Assembly (NCBI GenBank): GCA_900554405.1
Contig: USHI01000002.1
Location: 1 to 26,672, forward strand
From: an uncultured Eubacteriales bacterium
GTDB lineage: Bacteria; Bacillota; Clostridia; Oscillospirales; CAG-382
DNA length: 26,672 nucleotides
Direction: 5' to 3'
Below, one piece after another: positions 6,749-14,320 of the stretch. The position numbers were made by a program, and so were the translations under genes. The notes below the pieces were generated by a model that was not told where the DNA came from, did no database searches, and worked only from the letters and a program-made list of their open reading frames with translations. Position 1 is the stretch's first letter, and every line of letters starts with the position of its first letter.

Positions 6749-7522
6749 TCAGCTCATATGCTTTCTCATCTTTTCCAGGGCGTTTTTTTCAAGGCGGCTC
6801 ACCTGCGCCTGCGAAATACCTATTTCCTTAGAAACCTCTGTTTGGGTCTTCCCGCGGTAAAAGCGCATCAGAACTATCTGCCTTTCGCGCTCTCCCAATT
6901 GGGATATTGCGTTTCCGATAGCGATGTTGTCAAGCCATATCTCATCGTCGGAATTCGTATCGCGCACCTGATCGAGAACATAAAGCGGATCTCCGCCGTC
7001 GCTGTATACCGGCTCGAAAAGCGATATCGGCTCCAATATGGCATCCAGTGCCTGCGATATCTTTTTCGCATCCTCGCCGGCTTCCTTGGCTATTTCTTCA
7101 ATACTCGGCTCGTGTGTCAGTTTTGCGTTCAACGCTTCCTTTGCACGCAATGCTTTATATGCTATATCGCGCAGCGAGCGCGGCACGCGGACGCTGTTGT
7201 AATCGCGCAGATGCCTTCTCAGCTCGCCGATAATCATGGGGCAGGCGTATGTCGAAAAGCGCACTCCCTGTGATTCGTCAAAATTATCGATCGCTTTTAT
7301 CAGCCCGATACAGCCGACCTGAAAGAGATCGTCCGGGTTGTCACACCGGCTGCGGAAGGATTGTATAACGCTGAGCACAAGGCGCAGATTGCCCTTTATA
7401 AGCTCATCGCGTGCGTTCATATCGCCCTTTTTCGCGAGCGTTATCAGACGCATTTTTTCATCCTCCGAAAGAACCTTCAGCCTGGAAGTATTAACTCCGC
7501 ATATTTCAACCTTATTGAACAT
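6749..7522 (-). CDS. sigG: Sporulation sigma factor SigG (forespore, late)
   Basis: RNA polymerase sigma factor directing late forespore transcription. The 257-residue length and the N-terminus FNKVEICGVNTSRLKVL match Bacillus SigG closely. Region 2 is clear in NLRLVLSVIQSF and DDLFQVGCIGLIKAIDNFD, followed by FSTYACPMIIGELRR. Region 4 ends with GKTQTEVSKEIGISQAQVSR, the recognition helix-turn-helix. The ATG at 7522 has GGAGG 7 nt upstream; longer frames extend into the preceding kinase gene. In Bacillus and many clostridia sigG follows spoIIGA-sigE, whereas here it follows a two-component system, so the usual cluster is broken or sigE lies elsewhere. The SD is inside a predicted hairpin, suggesting delayed translation. 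Confidence 0.96.
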   Translation of the reverse strand: MFNKVEICGVNTSRLKVLSEDEKMRLITLAKKGDMNARDELIKGNLRLVLSVIQSFRSRCDNPDDLFQVGCIGLIKAIDNFDESQGVRFSTYACPMIIGELRRHLRDYNSVRVPRSLRDIAYKALRAKEALNAKLTHEPSIEEIAKEAGEDAKKISQALDAILEPISLFEPVYSDGGDPLYVLDQVRDTNSDDEIWLDNIAIGNAISQLGERERQIVLMRFYRGKTQTEVSKEIGISQAQVSRLEKNALEKMRKHMS

Positions 7523-7526
7523 AAAA

Positions 7527-7571
7527 GCCTCCGAAATGAGAATACATTGAAAGTCTTCCCATACCGGAGGC
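7527..7571 (-). promoter_or_regulatory. Predicted hairpin sequestering the sigG Shine-Dalgarno
   Basis: In the minus-strand RNA GCCTCCG (7565-7571, read as its complement) pairs perfectly over 7 bp with CGGAGGC (7527-7533), which contains the whole GGAGG of sigG, across a 31-nt loop. The 5' arm begins 6 nt after the kinase stop codon, so a ribosome finishing the kinase would cover it. Confidence 0.55.
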
Positions 7572-7577
7572 ATTTAT

Positions 7578-8858
7578 TCAATTGCGGAACTTCAAGGCCT
7601 TTTTATTCTCCTTGAGCTTTTTGAAGGTGCAGGTAAAAACGGTTCCGGTTTCGGCACCGCTGGAAACCGATATCCTGCCTTCGTTCGTTTCGATGATACG
7701 CTTTGCGATGGAAAGCCCCAAACCGTTCCCCCAGCGTTCGCGCGAGCGTGAGGTGTCCACACGGTAAAAGCGTTCAAACAGATGCGGCAGACTTTCCTTC
7801 GGAACCGGTTCGCCGGTATTGAATACCGAAATACAGGCTTTTTCATCGGAGGAATATACCTTCAGGCTGATCCTCCCGCCTTCGTTGGAGTACTTCACTG
7901 CATTGTCCAACAATATCCCGATAAGCTGCTTTATCATGGCGACATTGCACTTTATATACACATCGGGTTCTATGTCTATATCGTAAGTCTTTCCGTTTTC
8001 AAAGCATATGCTTTCGAAAGGCAGAGCGGCTTCGAACGCACAGGCGGAAAGATCGGCTTTTTCCGTTGCGACCTTGGCGTTTTCATCCTCGTCACTGCGC
8101 GCAAGGTAAAGCATCGTTGTGATCAGCTCGGACATTCTTGCCGTTTCGTCCTTGATATACGTCAGCCATTTCTTCTGCTGCGATACCGTTGAATCGGGGT
8201 TGGAAAGAACGATATCGGTGTTTGTGGAAATGACCGTGATCGGTGTTTTCAGTTCGTGCGAGATATCGGACACCAGCTTGTGCTGTATGTCTATCGACCT
8301 CTGAACGGGTTTTACGGCGGTGCCGGATATGAATACACTTATCGCCGTCAGCCCCAAAAGAGTGATCCCGCCGACAACGAAAAAGGTTTCGCTGAGCCTT
8401 GCAAGACTGTCGTCCTCGTAGCTGCGATCAAGCAGTACGATCCGCCTGCCGTAATCGGTATCCACATAATAATAACGCAGATTGTATGCTTTGAGAACGC
8501 CTTCGTTCGAACCGCCTTCGTCCACTGCGCGTATAAGCAGCTTTACATAGTCCTTCTTTTCGTCCGTCAGGTTGTCGGCATCGCCGAACCCGTCGATATA
8601 GCATACGTTTCTTGCCTTATTATACTCTATTACATATGTGGAAAGGTAGGGATATCGTTCCTGGCGCTGCTTGTCCGATTCGAAGAGATATTCCAGACCG
8701 CCGTAGTTGCGGTCGGCAATATCGTGGAGCGCCGTGCTGCTCTTGGCGGCAAGGTCGTTTTTCGTATAAACGAAAATAAAGCTGAATGCCGCCAGCATTA
8801 CAAGCGTTACAAGCAGAATGTTCGTGGCAATGAATTTCAGACGTAAGCGTTTTATCAA
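7578..8858 (-). CDS. Membrane sensor histidine kinase
   Basis: Two-component sensor of 426 residues. It has a first membrane segment at about 10-31, an extracytoplasmic domain to about 157, a second membrane segment at 159-179, a HisKA dimerisation helix with the phosphorylated His201 in SDISHELKTP, the N box LLDNAVKYS (Asn319) and the ATP-lid GNGLGLSIAKR at 377-387. No HAMP domain is obvious: the membrane helix leads almost directly to the HisKA helix. The TTG start at 8858 is backed by AGGGGTG upstream. It follows its response regulator gene by only 6 nt, so the two form an operon. The signal is unknown. The gene is immediately followed by sigG. Confidence 0.9.
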   Translation of the reverse strand: MIKRLRLKFIATNILLVTLVMLAAFSFIFVYTKNDLAAKSSTALHDIADRNYGGLEYLFESDKQRQERYPYLSTYVIEYNKARNVCYIDGFGDADNLTDEKKDYVKLLIRAVDEGGSNEGVLKAYNLRYYYVDTDYGRRIVLLDRSYEDDSLARLSETFFVVGGITLLGLTAISVFISGTAVKPVQRSIDIQHKLVSDISHELKTPITVISTNTDIVLSNPDSTVSQQKKWLTYIKDETARMSELITTMLYLARSDEDENAKVATEKADLSACAFEAALPFESICFENGKTYDIDIEPDVYIKCNVAMIKQLIGILLDNAVKYSNEGGRISLKVYSSDEKACISVFNTGEPVPKESLPHLFERFYRVDTSRSRERWGNGLGLSIAKRIIETNEGRISVSSGAETGTVFTCTFKKLKENKKALKFRN

Positions 8859-8864
8859 GCGATA

Positions 8865-9539
8865 TCACCCCTGTACGATCAAATGATACCCGATCTTCCG
8901 CACCGTTGCGATAGCGACCTCGGATTTGAGAAATTGAAGCTTTTTACGCAGAAAGGAAATATATACCTCCACGTTGTTATCCTCGGCTTCGGAAAGATAG
9001 CCCCAGACCTTTGTAATGATGTCGTCCTTCGAAAAGACCTGGTTCGGGTTGGACATGAACAGCTTAAGTATTTCGAATTCCTTATAGCCGATGTGTATGG
9101 ATTTGCCATTGCAGGAAAGGGTATATGCGTTCAGGTCAAGCAGAAGATCCCCGAAGGTGAGCTGATCAATAATGACATCGCCGGTGCGGCGCGAAAGCGC
9201 ACGCACCCTGGCAAGCAATTCATCCTTTGAAAAAGGCTTTGTAAGGTAATCGTCGGCACCGCAGTCAAGCCCTTTTACCTTGTCGCTCACCTCATCGCGC
9301 GCGGTGAGCAGCAGAATGGGTGTTTTAATCTTTTCTCCGCGCAGCTTTTTGAGTATTTCAAATCCGTTCAGCTTCGGCAGCATCAGATCCAGCAGAATAA
9401 CATCGTATATGCCGGATTCTGCATAGGAAAGCCCGTCCGCCCCGTCATATACCGCATCGCAGGTATATTTTTGTGATTCGAAGATCTCTTTAATGCTGTC
9501 CGCCAGGCGGCGTTCGTCGTCCACCACGAGTATGTTCAT
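8865..9539 (-). CDS. OmpR-family response regulator
   Basis: A 224-residue DNA-binding regulator. The receiver domain (1-120) has the acidic pair Asp7-Asp8, the phosphoacceptor Asp51 in ILLDLMLP, Thr79 and Lys101 in DYLTKPF. The C-terminal winged helix (about 128-222) contains GYKEFEILKLFMSNP and the recognition segment NNVEVYISFLRKKL. The start at 9539 has GAGGAGGTG upstream. It is paired with the histidine kinase directly downstream. Two 8-bp direct repeats spaced one helical turn apart upstream (9577-9595) suggest autoregulation. The target genes cannot be told from the sequence. Confidence 0.93.
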   Translation of the reverse strand: MNILVVDDERRLADSIKEIFESQKYTCDAVYDGADGLSYAESGIYDVILLDLMLPKLNGFEILKKLRGEKIKTPILLLTARDEVSDKVKGLDCGADDYLTKPFSKDELLARVRALSRRTGDVIIDQLTFGDLLLDLNAYTLSCNGKSIHIGYKEFEILKLFMSNPNQVFSKDDIITKVWGYLSEAEDNNVEVYISFLRKKLQFLKSEVAIATVRKIGYHLIVQG

Positions 9540-9576
9540 TATTGCCGCACCTCCTCATATACGATTATGTATCCGA

Positions 9577-9595
9577 TACTTAAATACTACTTAAA
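9577..9595 (-). promoter_or_regulatory. Tandem OmpR-type boxes upstream of the response regulator gene
   Basis: The octamer tacttaaa occurs at 9577-9584 and 9588-9595, an 11-bp period. OmpR/PhoB-type regulators bind such direct repeats. On the minus strand they lie where a -35 element would be, ahead of a CATAAT -10 candidate. Confidence 0.45.
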
Positions 9596-9620
9596 AACGG
9601 CGGTGGTGACCGCCGTTTTT
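9593..9620 (-). terminator. Intrinsic terminator of the zinc-ribbon membrane protein gene
   Basis: An 11-bp perfect stem (9594-9604 with 9609-9619, arm aaaacggcggt) with a 4-nt loop starts right after the gene's stop codon, followed on the minus strand by a short T-tract. It overlaps the upstream end of the response-regulator control region. Confidence 0.85.
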
Positions 9621-9621
9621 G

Positions 9622-10662
9622 TTATTTTACGGTAATTGTTTCGATAACGAGCGGTTCCTTTTTGGTTTTTGCGGAATCGCGCAGGGAAAGCAGGAATATC
9701 GCCGCGCCCACACAGGCAAACATAAGACTGATGATAAGAAGCTTGTAAAAAACATCGGAAGGGCTGGTGAATTTATCCGCAACATCATCCGGAACCGTAT
9801 TGCGGAGATGAACCAGCCAGAACGCCTTTTCTTTGAGCGCGCCGAGATTGAAACCGTTTTTCACGACATATTCGAGCACCACGCCCAGATATTGACCGAC
9901 TGCCGTAACAATGACGGATACAACAGGGATGGTAATATATGCGGCAAGCGAGACTTTTTTGGAGAACATACGGTAACCGATATAAGCAAGAAACGAAACA
10001 AGAAAACCGGCCGCACAGAAGATATAGCGAATCTCATTCAGGTTCACGTTGGAAAAAGCGGGCGAGACCCAGTAATAAAGCGCAATGTACACAAACAGCC
10101 CGATAAGCGAAAACAACACCGAACCGATGATACCCTTGGCCGCGGAACCGGAGGAAGCAGCGGCAGGGGCGTCTTGCTCCTTGTTGTGTTCTTCGAGCGC
10201 TTCGATAGCGCAATGTTCGCACATCAGGGTATTTTCGAAGCCGTTCGTGACCTTCTTCGGTTTTCTGATGCCGAACTTGTTGCCGCACACCGAACAGTAT
10301 TCGCTCCCACGGATGCCGGATTCGGAAAGCATCGCAATACAGGAATCGAGCAGGCGGAGAAAATCGGTATCGGAGCCCTTGAAGGAAATACGAAGACCGT
10401 CATCCTCGACCGAATATTCGGGAAGCGAAAAACGATCGGCTATTTCGGAAAAGGATTCCGAAAAGGCATACTTGCCGACGGCGTTTTCCGGATTTTCGGA
10501 AAACCTGAAGTTGAAGAACACATTGATTTTGCCGGATGCTTCATATACGGTGGTAAGATACCCGCCATATATGGCATATGCATGGGATTTGCCGGTTTCG
10601 GCGTTTTCGGTATAAGTAAAGCCTGCCGATTCGAGCGCATCCAGAAGGTTGTTTGAGATCAT
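9622..10662 (-). CDS. Zinc-ribbon membrane protein of unknown function
   Basis: I do not recognise this 346-residue protein. The soluble N-terminal half (1-120) looks like a small globular domain. It is followed by a four-cysteine motif, Cys123-x2-Cys126 and Cys148-x2-Cys151, likely a zinc ribbon. An Ala/Ser-rich linker near 165-176 follows, then four hydrophobic segments (about 178-198, 212-232, 240-262, 306-326) and a basic tail. The ATG at 10662 has GGGAG 8 nt upstream; an open extension of 63 codons before it has no SD and runs into the neighbouring gene. It ends at its own terminator. Domain order suggests a membrane-anchored sensing or scaffold protein, which is speculation. Confidence 0.8.
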   Translation of the reverse strand: MISNNLLDALESAGFTYTENAETGKSHAYAIYGGYLTTVYEASGKINVFFNFRFSENPENAVGKYAFSESFSEIADRFSLPEYSVEDDGLRISFKGSDTDFLRLLDSCIAMLSESGIRGSEYCSVCGNKFGIRKPKKVTNGFENTLMCEHCAIEALEEHNKEQDAPAAASSGSAAKGIIGSVLFSLIGLFVYIALYYWVSPAFSNVNLNEIRYIFCAAGFLVSFLAYIGYRMFSKKVSLAAYITIPVVSVIVTAVGQYLGVVLEYVVKNGFNLGALKEKAFWLVHLRNTVPDDVADKFTSPSDVFYKLLIISLMFACVGAAIFLLSLRDSAKTKKEPLVIETITVK

Positions 10663-10725
10663 AATTACACTCCCGAACAGATATATAACCAATATAACAC
10701 CGCAGCAGGCGAAAATGGTTAATTG

Positions 10726-10737
10726 AATGTTAACATT
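10726..10737. promoter_or_regulatory. 12-bp perfect palindrome upstream of the zinc-ribbon gene
   Basis: AATGTTAACATT lies between the DUF368 stop codon and the AT-rich promoter region of the zinc-ribbon gene. It could be an operator, but one 12-bp AT palindrome is weak evidence. Confidence 0.3.
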
Positions 10738-10744
10738 GGAGGCT

Positions 10745-11443
10745 TTACAGGAATATATCGGCGCAGGAGGCAAGCACAAAACCGAGGACATAGGAATATG
10801 TTCCGCGGCGGTCACGCGATATGAGCCCTTCAAGCAGCTTCGAAAAAGCAAGTGTGCCGGCGATTATGCCCGCGGCAAGCGGAAGTATGAATCCGGTTTC
10901 GGGCGCGGAAATCATGGAAAGCGATTTTTCGTACAGCCCGAAGAAAAGAAGCGTATATGAAAACGAAACAGCCGGGAGCACGAGCGCCGCCGCCAGAACG
11001 ACACCTACGGCAAAAATCAGGATCGGGGAAGTGATTTCCGCGGAAATACCGCACAAATACCTTGCCGCAAGGAACAGCGAAGCGGTAGCGATACCGGCAA
11101 GCAGAAGCAACGGCTTTACCGCGAGCCCGATGCTTTTATATACAAAAAGCGCGGTACACAAAAGCGAAACGGCAAAAAAGCATATATTTGCAGCCGACGG
11201 AGCAGCCGCAATAAACGCTCTTGCCGGATAAACGGCGCATACACACCCGAGCGCTGCACCCGGAATAAAAACGCACAGGTATCCGAAGCTCTCCTTTGGC
11301 GCGGAAAACAGGTTGTTGACAGCACGCAGGATGCTTTCGAATTCGCCGGCGGCAACGGCTAACGTGCCGCCGCTGACACCCGGAATGACAGTGCCGATAC
11401 CGATAAGAATGCTCTTTATAAATAAATAAATAAAACGCTTCAC
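10745..11443 (-). CDS. DUF368 membrane protein (PopT-like undecaprenyl-phosphate translocase candidate)
   Basis: A 232-residue integral membrane protein with about seven to eight hydrophobic helices. The N-terminal motif GIGTVIPGVSGGTLAVAAG is the hallmark of the DUF368 family; a second half-motif, VLPAVSFSYTLLFFGLYE, appears near residue 155, as expected for an internally repeated fold. Family members named PopT have been reported to return the cell-wall carrier undecaprenyl phosphate across the membrane; assignment of that activity here is by family only. The GTG start at 11443 has AAGGGAG about 9 nt upstream. The family is often somewhat longer, near 270-300 residues, so this copy is compact. 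It is transcribed away from potA, and the two promoters share the region 11444-11556. Confidence 0.82.
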   Translation of the reverse strand: MKRFIYLFIKSILIGIGTVIPGVSGGTLAVAAGEFESILRAVNNLFSAPKESFGYLCVFIPGAALGCVCAVYPARAFIAAAPSAANICFFAVSLLCTALFVYKSIGLAVKPLLLLAGIATASLFLAARYLCGISAEITSPILIFAVGVVLAAALVLPAVSFSYTLLFFGLYEKSLSMISAPETGFILPLAAGIIAGTLAFSKLLEGLISRDRRGTYSYVLGFVLASCADIFL

Positions 11444-11492
11444 CGCGCAGGGCTCCCTTGATGTGTAAAATGATGAAATATGGCGAAAACCC

Positions 11493-11521
11493 TTGACAAA
11501 TCGGGGCTTTCTCTGTATTAT
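11493..11521 (+). promoter_or_regulatory. Promoter of potABCD
   Basis: TTGACA (11493-11498), a 17-bp spacer and TATTAT (11516-11521), one mismatch from consensus. The start site would be near 11528, giving a leader of about 30 nt. Confidence 0.85.
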
Positions 11522-11524
11522 GAC

Positions 11525-11542
11525 ATCATACTATTTTATGAT
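11525..11542. promoter_or_regulatory. Dyad at the potABCD start site (candidate operator)
   Basis: ATCATA-N6-TATGAT spans the predicted transcription start of the pot operon, a typical repressor position. The XRE-cupin regulator encoded at 16477-17034 is a candidate ligand, by analogy with PuuR-type control of polyamine genes. Confidence 0.4.
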
Positions 11543-11556
11543 AACGGAGATAAGAA

Positions 11557-12687
11557 TTGAACAAGACCGAACAAAACGTACTTGTACGTCTTCAAAACAT
11601 TTCCGTCAGGTTTGACGACGATCAGATTCTTAATGACCTTTGCCTTGATATAAAGGAAAAGGAATTCATCACGCTTTTGGGGCCTTCCGGATGCGGCAAG
11701 ACCACGACACTGCGTATCCTGGGCGGGTTTGTTACACCCGACAGCGGCGATGTTATTTTTGACGGCAAACGTATCAATGACGTTCCTCCGTATCAAAGAC
11801 AGATCAACACGATTTTCCAGAAATATGCGCTTTTCCCGCACCTTAACGTTTATGAAAACGTTGCCTTCGGGCTGCGTGTTCAGAAAAAGCCGGAACAGGA
11901 GATACGCCGTACGGTGGATGAAATGCTCGGGCTTGTCAACCTTCGCGGGTTCGAAAAGCGTGATATAAATTCACTCAGCGGCGGTCAGCAGCAGCGTGTC
12001 GCCATCGCGAGGGCAATAGTCAACCGCCCCAAGGTACTTTTGCTCGATGAACCGCTCGCGGCACTCGATGCAAAGCTGCGCAAGGATATGCAGAACGAAC
12101 TCAAACGCATACAGCGCCAGCTCGGGATAACCTTTATCTTTGTAACGCACGATCAGGAGGAAGCCCTCTCCATGTCCGATACCGTAGTTGTCATGAACGA
12201 AGGGCGCATCCAGCAGATCGGTTCTCCGGTCGATATTTACAACGAACCGGAAAATGCTTTTGTAGCCGATTTTATCGGTGAATCCAACATTATCGACGGC
12301 ATAATGAACGCCGATTTTTCCGTTCGCCTCGACGGCAGGGATTTTGTCTGCCTCGACAAGGGCTTTGCCCCCTCCGAACCGGTCGATGTCGTTATACGTC
12401 CGGAGGATGTGGATATCGTTCCGCTCGAAAAGGGCATGCTTTCCGGACTTGTCACCTCCATTACCTTCAAAGGCGATTATTACGAAATGATAATCGACGT
12501 CTGTGGATTCAAATGGATGGTTCAGGCGACGGATGAGGTTAAGGTAGGCACGGAAGTCGGGCTTGTTGTCGAGCCGGATGCGATCCATGTCATGAAAAAA
12601 TCCAAGTATTCCGATCTTTACGGGGATTATTCCACCTTCTCGGACGAAATGGACAACGAAGAACCCGAATCGGAGGCGGAGGAATGA
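11557..12687 (+). CDS. potA: Spermidine/putrescine ABC transporter ATP-binding protein
   Basis: ATPase of the polyamine importer, 376 residues. Walker A is at 42-50 (GPSGCGKTT), the Q-loop near 88, the signature LSGGQQQRVAIARA at 140-153, Walker B LLLDEP at 161-166 and the switch His198 in VTHDQEEA. The C-terminal third is a TOBE-type domain, as in PotA and other long importer ATPases. The TTG start at 11557 is supported by GGAG 7 nt upstream. The end overlaps potB by 4 nt. Acidic residues enrich the last 20 positions. Gene order A-B-C-D and the PotD-like binding protein define the substrate class; spermidine versus putrescine is not decided. Confidence 0.95.
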   Translation: MNKTEQNVLVRLQNISVRFDDDQILNDLCLDIKEKEFITLLGPSGCGKTTTLRILGGFVTPDSGDVIFDGKRINDVPPYQRQINTIFQKYALFPHLNVYENVAFGLRVQKKPEQEIRRTVDEMLGLVNLRGFEKRDINSLSGGQQQRVAIARAIVNRPKVLLLDEPLAALDAKLRKDMQNELKRIQRQLGITFIFVTHDQEEALSMSDTVVVMNEGRIQQIGSPVDIYNEPENAFVADFIGESNIIDGIMNADFSVRLDGRDFVCLDKGFAPSEPVDVVIRPEDVDIVPLEKGMLSGLVTSITFKGDYYEMIIDVCGFKWMVQATDEVKVGTEVGLVVEPDAIHVMKKSKYSDLYGDYSTFSDEMDNEEPESEAEE

Positions 12688-13520
12688 AGAAAAACAACCG
12701 CCCCGGCTTTTGGGAAAGAATGGCGATCGTGCCGCACACCGTTTGGGTGATACTGTTCATCGCCGCACCGCTGCTTTTTGTCGTGTACTATGCTTTCACC
12801 GACAAAAACGGGAGCTTTACGCTCGATAATATCGCATCGCTTTCGTTTTACGGCGAAACCTTTCTCATGTCGATAAGCTTTTCGCTTATCGCCACTGTCG
12901 TTTGCCTGCTTATCGGTTATCCGCTTGCGTATTTCATGTCCAAAACAAAACCGAAAACGCAAATGGCGCTTATGCTGCTTATCATGCTCCCTATGTGGGT
13001 GAGCCTGCTTATAAGGACATATTCTCTCATGGCGCTTTTGGATAACGGCGGGATCGTGAGCACGTTTTTGCAGAGCCTCGGCTTTGAAAAGCTCACGTTT
13101 ATCGGAACGGATGCCGCTGTTATACTCGGCATGATATACGATTTCCTGCCCTATATGGTTTTGCCCATATTCACCTCCATGACCAAGATCGACCGTTCGC
13201 TTTGCGAAGCGGCAATGGATCTCGGATGCAGCAATTTCAGGGTTATCACCCGTGTTATAATGCCGCTCACCGTTTCAGGTGTCGTTTCCGGCATAACCAT
13301 GGTATTCGTTCCCTCCATATCAACATTCTACATTTCGCAGAAATTGGGCGGGGGCAAGCTCGATCTTATTGGCGATACCATAGAACGCCAGTTCCAGAAC
13401 AGCTCGACATACCATGTCGGCGCCGCAATATCGCTCGTGATGATGATACTTATACTCATCTCGCTTACCGTTATGAACCGCTTCTCGGATGATGCGGAAG
13501 AGGGAGGAATGATCGTATGA
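12684..13520 (+). CDS. potB: Spermidine/putrescine ABC transporter permease PotB
   Basis: One of the two inner membrane subunits of the importer, 278 residues with six predicted helices. The cytoplasmic EAA loop that contacts PotA is clear at about 174-193 (EAAMDLGCSNFRVITRVIMP). It begins with an ATGA overlap with potA and ends with an ATGA overlap with potC, so the four genes are translationally coupled. The family membership is secure; the B/C assignment follows the gene order and the longer N-terminus. Confidence 0.94.
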   Translation: MKKNNRPGFWERMAIVPHTVWVILFIAAPLLFVVYYAFTDKNGSFTLDNIASLSFYGETFLMSISFSLIATVVCLLIGYPLAYFMSKTKPKTQMALMLLIMLPMWVSLLIRTYSLMALLDNGGIVSTFLQSLGFEKLTFIGTDAAVILGMIYDFLPYMVLPIFTSMTKIDRSLCEAAMDLGCSNFRVITRVIMPLTVSGVVSGITMVFVPSISTFYISQKLGGGKLDLIGDTIERQFQNSSTYHVGAAISLVMMILILISLTVMNRFSDDAEEGGMIV

Positions 13521-14320
13521 AGTTCCTTTCCAGATTTTATATCGCAATCATTTTCATACTGCTTTATGCTCCGATAATAGTACTTGTGCTGTTTTCCTTC
13601 AACGAATCGGGAAGCCTTTCGGATTTCACCGGTTTTTCGGTGAAATGGTATCAGGAGCTTATGCAGGATTCGGTCGCCTTCGGCGCGCTCCGCAATTCGT
13701 TGCTGCTTGCGGTATTGTCCTCCGTTTTGGCGACGATCATCGGCACGCTCGCCGCGCTCGGGATTGATCGTATGCGCGGGCGCTATATCCGCGGAATCAT
13801 CCGCTCCGTTACCAATGTACCCATGATGAACCCGGATATCGTTACCGGTGTTTCCATGATGCTGCTCTTTGTAGCAAGCATTCGTATAGCCGGGATAGGC
13901 CAGCTCGGCTTCGTCACAATGCTTATCGCGCACACAACGTTCAATCTGCCATATGTCATACTTTCGGTGCTTCCGAAGTTCCAGACTCTCGACAGAACGC
14001 TTTGTGAAGCGGCAATGGATCTCGGCTGCACCCCCGTCAGGACATTTTTCCGCATCGAGGTGCCCGCCGTCATGCCGGGTATAGTTTCGGGTCTGATCCT
14101 CGGGTTCACGCTTTCGCTGGATGATTTCGTTATTTCACACTTTGTTTCCTCGCCCGACTTCATGACATTGCCGCTGTATATCTATAATCAAACGGCGCAC
14201 GATGTCAAATTCAGTATGTATGCGTTGTGTACGATAATCATTATAGTGATACTTGCGCTTTTGATGATAATCAACTTTATCGGCCCCAACCGTAAAAAGA
14301 AAAAGGCGGTGGCAAAATGA
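13517..14320 (+). CDS. potC: Spermidine/putrescine ABC transporter permease PotC
   Basis: Second permease of the polyamine importer, 267 residues with six predicted helices and a lysine-rich cytoplasmic tail. The EAA loop EAAMDLGCTPVRTFFRIEVP lies near residue 164. It overlaps potB and potD by 4 nt each. A 20-bp stretch coding for this loop is identical to the one in potB, exactly 800 bp upstream. Confidence 0.94.
   Translation: MKFLSRFYIAIIFILLYAPIIVLVLFSFNESGSLSDFTGFSVKWYQELMQDSVAFGALRNSLLLAVLSSVLATIIGTLAALGIDRMRGRYIRGIIRSVTNVPMMNPDIVTGVSMMLLFVASIRIAGIGQLGFVTMLIAHTTFNLPYVILSVLPKFQTLDRTLCEAAMDLGCTPVRTFFRIEVPAVMPGIVSGLILGFTLSLDDFVISHFVSSPDFMTLPLYIYNQTAHDVKFSMYALCTIIIIVILALLMIINFIGPNRKKKKAVAK

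Noticed and set aside
9619..10656. Long plus-strand open frame of 345 codons
   Set aside because: It is antisense to the zinc-ribbon membrane gene for its whole length, has no SD at its start and no recognisable domain. The minus frame has an SD, paired cysteines and membrane helices.
10663..10851. 63-codon N-terminal extension of the zinc-ribbon gene
   Set aside because: It overlaps the end of the DUF368 gene and the intergenic promoter region and lacks an SD; the ATG at 10662 has one.
11444..11492. Divergent promoter for the DUF368 gene using TTGTCA (complement of the potA -35)
   Set aside because: A -35-like hexamer exists but no -10 at acceptable spacing, so it was not listed as a feature.
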